Below are positions 56,328 through 64,000 of a DNA stretch of 64,000 bases, piece after piece (the stretch's first letter is position 1; every line of letters begins with the position of its first letter). The notes below the pieces were generated by a model. That model was given only the letters and a program-made list of their open reading frames with translations, did not search any database and was not told where the DNA came from. The stretch spans positions 217,202,205 to 217,266,204 of the forward strand of contig CP136064.1 of the NCBI GenBank assembly GCA_032622095.1, read 5' to 3'. A program made the position numbers and the translations under genes. Source of the DNA: Siphonodentalium dalli. Taxonomy: Eukaryota; Mollusca; Scaphopoda; Gadilida; Siphonodentaliidae.

Positions 56328-56524
56328 TTAACCCTTTCATGATGTGAGCTGGGCTGGTGCAGCATTAAATATTCTGTGCCAGTGCATTCTCTTAAATATG
56401 CGAGTCTCCCTTGCAAGATCAAGGTAAATTTTGTTAGGCGTATGGGAGACTCACATATATAAGAGAATGCATTGGAACAGGGTTTTCGCAAATTTTCAGG
56501 AACCTCCAGTCATGGAAGGGTAAA
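56328..56524. mobile_element. TTAA foldback MITE (family P4)
   Basis: It runs from TTAACCCTTTCATGATGTGA to CCAGTCATGGAAGGGTAAA, with inverted modules GTGCATTCTCTTAAATATGC / ATATATAAGAGAATGCATTG. One base of the right TTAA is changed. Confidence 0.75.
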
Positions 56525-56917
56525 GTCAAATATGTGTAACACCATATGTTTCTCACATGTTTTACGGGACACTAATATTAACGTGTCATCAAAATAGGTT
56601 TTTATAAAAATTATGTGATAGTGTTGTCTAGCAATATTCTGAATATCGTATTACCACCTTTTTATTATATGCTTGCCTATAAAATAGTGGAAAATTACTG
56701 AAACGTAGGTCGTCATATGTATCTCTTAGAATCAACAGTGAAATACAATTTCATTATTTCACTGTAGCTTTTGTTATTTCACTGCAGCTTGCCAGCAGTT
56801 TACACGATCATGAATCAATACGTCCAGTGCATGTCAGATTCTTTCTTTCAAACTATATTGTTCAATTGTTGTACTATTAACATTAAACATCCACATAATA
56901 ACTAGAATCCCTACAGT
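56525..56917. other. Intronic DNA, nothing recognised
   Basis: No exon or repeat is supportable in this stretch of shark intron 5. Confidence 0.4.
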
Positions 56918-59635
56918 TTTAGCTCACCTGAGACAAAGTCTCCGGTGGAGCTATAGTCATCACTCCTCGTCCATCCGTCCATCTGTCCATCAACAATTCT
57001 TTAAACATCTTCTTCTCCAGAACCATAAGACCGAATGGGTTCATATTTGGTGTGGATGTTCCATCGGTGACTGACATTCAGATTTGTTAAAATGAGGTTA
57101 CCAAGTCAAACTCTCTCCCTCCATAGTAATTCTTAAAACGACTTCTTCTCAAGAAACAATTGGCTATATAGCTTATATCTGGTAAGCAGGTCCTTTTTTT
57201 TTTTTACATTGAACTCCTTGCTAAATTTAACCAACAAAAATTAAAAAACAAAAATTTTATTTCTATTTTACTTGCTAAATGTTTTGTTTTTTTTATGAAA
57301 TTAAATTTTAAATTAAAATTTTGAAATACTAACAAGTTATAACATCTGCCAGAGTACACCAACTACCCCACCAAATTTAGTTGAAATAGGTCCAGGGGCC
57401 TGGGTAGTAAAATCATGAACAGAAAGATTGTTACCCTTGCCAACTGAAGGGTCAAGTAAGTGCATGTGTCCCTGTTACAGATGTTGTTCTTTCGCATTCC
57501 TAATGCCACAATGTTTTTTGAGAAGTCATCTCTTTCACTGACAACAATGTAAAGCTTATGCCACTCTCTCCCATGTCTGGCTGCCATTCTCTCCAATGTC
57601 TCTTGTGTATGAAATGAGATCTTATCTTATCTGACACTTTTTGATAAACAAATAACAGAAACTTCTTGATAATGTGTATTTGTGTCATTCATTTCAATTT
57701 AAAAGAAACTAATTCCCATGTGTTGCGTTCTATGCAGTTGTACATGTGGCAGGTGTTACAATATTATGTTTATATAGTCTATTAAATCCTTTTCATCTAC
57801 AATAATGATGTGTCTATTTATTATGATGATTATTTCAAGGAACAAATTATCAGAGGTGCCATGTTGATAACCCTTCCCTAATTTTTGTAACTTATTTGAA
57901 TGAAAATGAACTTGATTCAACTGCTATAATAATACCCTTTGAAATTACTAGATCAATGGGTCTCATAGATTGGGATTTACATTTGGTTCAAATAGGGGCA
58001 GAGATAGGGGATTTAACACTCCCGCACCCACACTTATCTATGTTGTGAATTAATTATACCCCCTTTTTAAAAAAAGGGGGGTATACTGTTTTGCACCTGT
58101 CCGTCCGTGCGTACGTCCGTCCAATGTCTGTTCATGTCATAACTTGAACAATAGTGCTCGGATCTCAATGAAATTAGGTATGGATGTTCACTACTATGAG
58201 GACATTAAACAGAGGGTTCCATCATTTTGTTCGGATTTTCCATTCTAGAGTTATTCATCTTTGTTTATCTGGAAATGTTGAATTTTTGGTCCATCTGGTG
58301 TCTGTTCATGTCGTAACTTCAACAGTTGTGCTGGGATCTCAATGAAATTTGTTATGGATGTTCACCACTGTGAGGACATTCAATAGAGTGTTCAATTGTT
58401 CTGTTTGGCTTTTCCATTCTAGAGTTATTCAAGTTCGTTTATCTGGACATGTTGGCTGTTTGGTCCATCCGATGTCTGTTCAGGTCATAACTTGAACAGT
58501 AATGTTCGGATCTCAATGAAATTTTGTATGGATGTTCACCACTATGAGGACATTTAATGGCATATTCAACAGTTTTGTTTTTTGTGCTATAGTTATTCAT
58601 CTTTGTTTATCTGGAAATGTTGGCTTTTTGGTCTGTCTGGTGTCTGTTCATGTCGTAACTTCAACAGTTGTGCTGGGATCTCAATGAAATTTGGTATGGA
58701 TGTTCACTACTATGAGGACATTAAAAAGAGGGTTCCATCATTTTGTTCGGATTTTCCATTCTAGAGTTATACATCTTTGTTTATCTGGAAATGTTGGCTT
58801 TTTGGTCCGTCTGGTGTCTGTTCATGTCGTAACTTCAACAGTTGTGCTGGGATCTCAATGAAATTTGGTATGGATGTTCACCACTGTGAGGACATTCAAT
58901 AGGGGGTTCCATTTTTCTGTTTGGCTTTTCCATTCTAGAGTTATTCAAGTTCGTTTATCTGGACATGTTGGCTGTTTGGTCCATCCGATGTCTGTTCAGG
59001 TCATAACTTGAACAGTAATGCTCGGATCTCAATGAAATTTTGTATGGATGTTCACCACTATGATGACATTTAATGGCATGTTCAACTGTTTTGTTTTGTT
59101 TTTTGTGCTATAGTTATTCATCTTCGTTTATATGAAAATGCTGATTTTTGGGTCTATCTGTCTGAGTATAGCAGTCATAAGTTATAGATATGCCCACACT
59201 AGGCGGTATGCCACTAGGGGGTATGTACCGGACGACAGTCCATCTCTTGTTTGTGGTACTTTTATATAGATTTCTATATAACATGTAATATTATTGATAT
59301 ACCGATATTATCAGTAAGGTTTTGATAGATTTCCAACAGTTGGAGAGCTTGAAGTACCAGTTGTAATTTAGTTTGGTCCAGTTGGGAGGTAATGGGCAAT
59401 GATATATTGGTGGGGGTGGGTGCGGTGTCAGGGTGTGCAGTTGGAAATTTCAAGGTGGACTACCCCACCCCCTCCCACTGTTCAACGAAGACCCTCTACT
59501 CGTGTCCCTGTTAAGAACTACTTGTTTTAAAGTGATTTGACAAGTACTGACTATTGTAGTCTTCAGAGTCCCAGTCTTCTCTGTCTTTACAGTCTGGTGG
59601 GTGATTCCACAGTCATTGACTGTCTTTTTTGTTTG
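56918..59635 (+). mobile_element. TTTAGCTCAC-type Helentron-like element split by another
   Basis: It starts TTTAGCTCACCTGAGACAAA with CGTCCATCCGTCCATCTGTC. The body is shared with 14378-15245. It is interrupted at 58049-59254 and ends with the ACAGTCA/TGACTGT hairpin near 59610-59632. Confidence 0.55.
58049..59254 (+). mobile_element. Helentron-like element with six ~172-174-bp tandem units, nested
   Basis: It has the same 5' hairpin (TACCCCCTTTTT...GGGGGGTA), the same units (TGTCTGTTCATGTC) and the same 3' end (GGACGACAGTCC, CTCTTG) as 47915-49300. It lies inside the 56918-59635 element and between shark exons 5 and 6. Confidence 0.7.
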
Positions 59636-59875
59636 AATACCCAGCCGTCATAATTGGCTACGGCAATCAGCAATGCTGAAGTCATTTTCTGAAGCAAACT
59701 GACAAAGAGTTGATTTAGCGGATTGCCAAAGCCAATTAATCTGAACTAAGAGGACTGTAATACCTGAAACATCTCATTTGATATTTCTTTCCAGACACTC
59801 ATGAGATATTTGGTATTCAAACAAAAACTGTAGGTATTTTCTATATATTTTGTCTGACTATATACTTTTTTGCAG

Positions 59876-60013
59876 ATTGCTTGTGCTCACAATCAGCCAG
59901 TGGCAGTAGAGATGTTGATTAAGTCGGGTATGAACATGCTGGAGAAGTGTGTATCAACACACTATGTACCATTACATGAGGCTGCCTTCAATGGAAATGT
60001 TGACTGTATACAG
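59876..60013 (+). CDS. shark: Shark-type kinase, exon 6 (ankyrin repeats)
   Basis: The last exon seen here, 46 codons, phase 0-0: IACAHNQPVAVEMLIKSG, then THYVPLHEAAFNGNVDCIQ. The YVPLHEAA segment matches the final ankyrin repeats of Shark proteins. The acceptor is ACTTTTTTGCAG|AT and the donor ACAG|GTACTT. Joined to the preceding exons it gives 903 nt (301 codons) without stop. The second SH2 domain and the kinase domain are expected downstream, beyond the window; no further exon was found by 64000. Confidence 0.9.
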
Positions 60014-60047
60014 GTACTTTATATAGTAATCGCATGTTTTAAAATGT

Positions 60048-60406
60048 TTAACCCTTTACCCAACAAACCGGCCAAATAAAGCTTCAACAGCCTAAAATAT
60101 CTTCGGTCTGTCTCAATAGAACCATACAAATATGGATATAATTGGAACCGGCTCCTTGACCACATTGTGATAGTTACAGTTATGCCCTGTGCCAATGCAT
60201 TCTCGCATATATAAGAGAATGCATTGGCCTAAAAAAAATCTTTTTTTAACACTTTTTACCATTTTTTCTTACATTCTTTAACAATTTTACAATTTTTAAT
60301 GTGTTAAGCCAATGCATTCTCTTATATATGCGAGGCGACCTATGGTCGACTCGCATATATAAGAGAATGCATTGGCACATGGCCCTTCTGTTGGGTAAAG
60401 GGTTAA
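60048..60406. mobile_element. TTAA foldback MITE (P4-related)
   Basis: It runs from TTAACCCTTTACCCAACA to TGTTGGGTAAAGGGTTAA. Two inverted GCCAATGCATTCTC...GCGA modules lie inside. It begins 35 bp after the exon 6 donor. Confidence 0.82.
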
Positions 60407-61229
60407 AGGATTACACTGGTGTAGTCATTATCGATGCCCGCGATTTCCACTGAGCACATTGCCGAAATTTTGTTTGTGATAGGCCACCTGTAACTGAAGT
60501 TATGCAGATTCATGTGATTGAATATTCCATCATGGATTATGCAGCCCAGGTCATTAATGTTCCCGCATGTGACATCACAAGAGGGACAAGGTATTGGCTT
60601 TTATCTACCGGTGGTAATCAATAACTGATTGTTTATACAGAATCAGTTGGACCCTCGGAGCTAAAAATTTGTTCATATTGGTAATTGGCCCAGGAATCTT
60701 ATTAGATAGGTTCCGTTGACATCTGATGTCTTAAAAGGGCACTAATAATTAATTTAATGAAATAGTTAATTATATTCCCAAAATTGTTGCAATCTAGTGA
60801 AAATTGAAACACAGTGATCGATTGACCTGTAGAGTGCAATGAGATAGATACTGTTGACCTCAGACGACTTAAGGGGGAAAATATGACCAATAAAGTGCGT
60901 GTATGAAAATTCATACAAATGGGTCACCTCTATCCTGATACAATTTACGACCTGTATAAACACGACATGACATAATGTAACCTCTGGCTAATACTCATCC
61001 TGTCATACAATGGTTTTACCACCAATTTTCCCACATATATTCTGGACTGATAACAGACGCTCTTTATTTATCCTATAATTTATTATTCCCCCCCCCCCCC
61101 TTTAAGTCATCTGAGGTCAAAGTTAAGTAAATAATGTTTTATTCTCAGTCATTATTCATGTGGGACATGAGAAGATGCACCTATCCCATGACATTGATTG
61201 AGAAAAACTACACCAGTGTAATCCTTTAA
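60403..61229. mobile_element. 827-bp TTAA element sharing its TTAA with the previous MITE
   Basis: The termini are TTAAAGGATTACACTGGTGT and its complement ACACCAGTGTAATCCTTTAA, with TTAA at both ends. The left TTAA is the right TTAA of 60048-60406. The interior also contains an inverted GACTTAAGGGGG / CCCCCTTTAAGTC pair. Non-coding. Confidence 0.82.
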
Positions 61230-61275
61230 CAATACACTATTTACCGTTACACGAGGCTGCCTTCGATGTAAATCT
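61230..61275 (+). pseudogene. Duplicated fragment of shark exon 6
   Basis: 46 bp here match exon 6 (59953-59998) with 7 differences. The frame is kept: HYLPLHEAAFDVN against HYVPLHEAAFNGN. It directly abuts the right TTAA of the 60403-61229 element and lacks the exon's donor site. It is likely a remnant of a partial gene duplication. Confidence 0.65.
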
Positions 61276-61299
61276 CAATGGCAAGCAGAGGGGACATAT

Positions 61300-62000
61300 C
61301 CACAAAAGTCCGGAAAGCCTGGGCACCCGCCCGGGTGTTCGGGGAGGCGTCAAAAGTTTTCTAAGTCCAGAAAGGGACGGGCGTTAGACCGTTAGTGTGA
61401 TAACTCAAACAAACATCAACCGATTTCATTCATATTTGGTATATTGGTCTGTTGCAACAATATCTCAAACGAGTTCGAAAACCAGGTTTGTCCAGTCTTT
61501 TATACGAGAATTATGGTCCTTAGTTTGTCTATTTTTAGCAATTTTGATCGTTCGCAACTGTTAGCATGATAACTCAAACGAACTTTGACCGATTTCAACG
61601 ATATTCGTGAGTCTAGGATCACCTCTATTTGGGAGCTATCAAATTTGAATGATTTTCTATGAAAAACATGGCCACCAGCAGCTATCTTGGATTTTACTCA
61701 TTGCATCACTAAATCCCTTAGCACACCCTACAGAGCATATCCCTCATCCGATCATCACCAAACATCATATGGATCCTCAGGGTCACATCTAGATGGGTTA
61801 TTACCATTTTTTCCGAATTCTGTTAAAAAACATGGCTGCCAGCGGTCATCTTATTTACTCTTTGTATGACTAAATCCTTTAGCACACCTTACAGGTCACA
61901 TTTCTCATCCAATCATCACCAAACTTCATATAGGTCTAAATAGTCTGGTCGGAAAAGCTACATTTGTGGAATACTAGAACCCTAGAGGCATTTTTGGGGA
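61300..62000. mobile_element. Helentron-like repeat sequence with AAGATGGC phrases
   Basis: It contains GCCCGGGTGTTCGGGG..., repeated GATAACTCAAACAAAC / GATTTCA and TCATCCGATCATCACCAAAC units (61740, 61905) found in inverse orientation at 15806-16630. Boundaries are uncertain. Confidence 0.45.
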
Positions 62001-63340
62001 AAAGCATGAAACTAAGTTTTCTAGCATAATTCAAGTATGCTGAATCCAATGAGGGTGCCTGTCGCTGCCTGTGACCCATATTTCACCCATAAAATCAACT
62101 TAAAGTCACATACTGTTTTTATTGCCGCAAAAATACAGTAAGTCAATATCGAGACATATTTCACACTCGTTATACATATAATCTCATGAACATGGGAATA
62201 CTTTATTATTTGAATCACCCCTCGTGACCTTTCTGTCAGAACTATCTCATCATCTGCTATACATATATGGACAAGTCTGTTATTTAATAAATAAACGCTC
62301 TTCATGAAATCACACCCGGTTGAAAGTTCTGTGAATCAGGATTAAGTTGAAAATAAGACGTTTTTTCACAAATATCTTCAAGATCAGTTCATGCTGTTTG
62401 GAACTGGTTGAGTAATGTGACTTTATTTTGTGTTTTATATATTAACTGATCATTGGAGCTATTAAATATGAAATTATTGGGGTCCTAGCCCCTTCCCTAA
62501 ATTTTTTTTTTAAACGCGGTATAAAATTTCACAAAACATCACAATTCAACAAGAAATGAACAGAACTTTGTAATATAAGTGAGGCATATCATTACCTATG
62601 CATATTCCAACTCATTTGAACCAAAATTCTTACTTTGGCTCAAAATGGCTGCCAAAATGGCCGCCAAAATATGGAAAATGGTAAATATTGCCCCAGCGTG
62701 TCCTGCAATCGTTTACAAGTTGTGGTTGATGTATAAAATTGGCTATTCTGCATTCTATGCATTGAATACTAACATGTCTGGTGCACCATGGTTAATTATT
62801 ACTATTGTCACCACTGACATCACCAAAAATATTGGACTTTTCTCTCAAAAACTTGACAAAAATATCGGCAAAAATAAAATTTTCAGGTATGGACCATTTT
62901 TTCAAGTAAAATGTAACTGTCTTTGGATTAAAATGTGTTTATTGTTTTGGTCTATCTTAAATGTATCACACTACGGTATTTATAGACCAGTTTGCTCAAG
63001 ATGGCTTTCAAAATGGCAACCAAATTTGTAAAAAGTTTGTTTTACATATATCCCGAACAAATTCTCTGTGTTATCCGAAAAGGTAGTAAATTGTGACTCA
63101 CTTGGTTATTATACGTGTTAGTTAATTAACTGCCAACTATATGTTCTATTCTTGTTGTCCCCGTTCCGTATGGGGCATCACAATTCATTTTAAAGTATGG
63201 AATTTTGCCGATAACCTCTTTTGTGATTCTGGCCATATTATTGAAAGGAAATGGGCAGAACTTTGAGACGGAACCGAGATGAACCATAATATGTGGCTAT
63301 TCTAGTCCATTATGATAAAAAAAAATAATATCCACTGGAT
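62001..63340. other. Repeat-like DNA downstream of exon 6, no exon found
   Basis: A 150-codon frame at 62579-63031 begins in a duplicated AAAATGGC(T/C)GCC stretch and reads like other repeat phrases of this window; it has no recognised domain. No second SH2 or kinase exon was seen. Confidence 0.4.
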
Positions 63341-63354
63341 ACAGGGTGGATGCC

Positions 63355-64000
63355 AAGATGGTAGTCAGGGAGTTACTCTATGATCATAGGTGAGGTGAAT
63401 AGGTATACAGGGAGTTATTGCATGTCATGAATGATGTGAATAGGTATACAAGGAGTGACTATATGGTTATATGTGGGTTGTCCATGGTAAGATGTGTAGG
63501 TATACAGGGAGAGGTCATGGTCATGTGTGAGGTGAATCGGTATGAATGGAGTGACTGTATGGTGTATTGTTGTGTCAATCCAGAACGGGTGCACCCGATG
63601 TGCCTGTATGTACATTGATGTGGTATATGGATATAGCTACATGGTCACCTGTAAGGTCATGGGTGGGATGTATTCGTGTTGTCTGTATGATCATGGATGG
63701 GGTGTGTGGATAAATAGGGAGTTGTTTTATAGTTACGGATAATATGTATAGGTATACATGGAATGACTGTACGGTCACGATTGAAGTGTATATGCATACA
63801 TAAAGTAAAATGGGTGGACATTATCGAGCGTGTGAGTATATAGGGAGTGTCCTTGTGGTATATATTTATATATCTTGTGGATGTATTATCATTGGTGGGT
63901 GTATAGGGATTAGCTGTATGATCATGGATGACGTGTATGATTATACAGTGAGTTGCTGAATTGTCATGTGTAAGGTGTATATGCAAGTATGGAAGGTATG
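63355..64000. repeat. Degenerate ~42-bp minisatellite, runs off the window
   Basis: Units of the form GTGTATAGGTATACAGGGAG + TGACTGTATGGTCATGGGTG recur at about 63395, 63437, 63500, 63740 and onward with strong divergence. Open frames on both strands are repeat shadows. Confidence 0.7.

Noticed and set aside
54393-60013. TRPA1-like ankyrin channel
   Set aside because: The ankyrin exons align passably with TRPA1 (IAC...PLHEAAF), but exons 2 and 3 upstream encode an SH2 domain joined in frame, and the PPHN linker fits Shark kinases.
62579-63031. 150-codon ORF
   Set aside because: It begins in duplicated AAAATGGC(T/C)GCC repeat phrases found elsewhere in non-coding elements; no domain or splice context.
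1-64000. tRNA or rRNA genes
   Set aside because: No segment with a credible cloverleaf plus A and B boxes was recognised by eye; a tRNAscan run would be needed to exclude one.

Overview
The window is animal genomic DNA, most likely from a bivalve mollusc. It is AT-rich, has short exons in very long introns, and is crowded with the non-autonomous elements typical of bivalve genomes: hairpin-started, GTCC-rich Helitron2/Helentron-like repeats, TTAA and TA palindromic MITEs, and foldback elements. The species is not identifiable by eye. No bacterial, CRISPR, rRNA or convincing tRNA signal was seen.

Two host genes can be assembled exon by exon. On the minus strand, three exons at 29655-29505, 23135-23088 and 19521-19403 join in frame into a complete 105-residue RING-H2 protein, RNF7/RBX2 (SAG), the catalytic RING subunit of cullin-RING ubiquitin ligases. 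On the plus strand, six exons from 34345 to 60013 join in frame into 301 codons. They form the amino-terminal half of an SH2-ankyrin-(SH2-kinase) tyrosine kinase of the invertebrate Shark/HTK16 family, a Syk relative: a 71-residue leader, an SH2 domain, then ankyrin repeats. The second SH2 and the kinase domain must lie beyond 64000. The two genes are divergent, with about 4.7 kb between their start codons.

Layout. 1-19.4 kb: intergenic, with MITEs, a composite 'AGAATGAGGTCCCC' repeat and Helentron-like insertions. 19.4-29.7 kb: rnf7 with a MITE-rich intron 2 and, in intron 1, a 1.9-kb foldback and a 0.4-kb foldback inserted back to back at one target. 29.7-34.3 kb: intergenic, with a LINE tail and nested MITEs. 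34.3-50.9 kb: the 16.3-kb first intron of shark, holding a 3.2-kb MULE-like foldback with a decayed transposase-like ORF, a 2.85-kb element with 8-bp target duplications, a 2.2-kb satellite of about 64-bp units, a second array-type foldback, 174-bp tandem arrays and a hAT MITE. 50.9-60.0 kb: shark exons 2-6 with a LINE tail and nested Helentron-like copies. 60-64 kb: TTAA elements, a duplicated exon fragment and a minisatellite.

The most novel material is mobile. Two foldback elements (28979-29382 and 44554-45547) have arms built from tandem ~16-bp units sharing a GGACC core and are flanked by 8-9 bp target duplications. The Helentron-like family can be placed precisely because two of its insertions interrupt copies of the same composite repeat.
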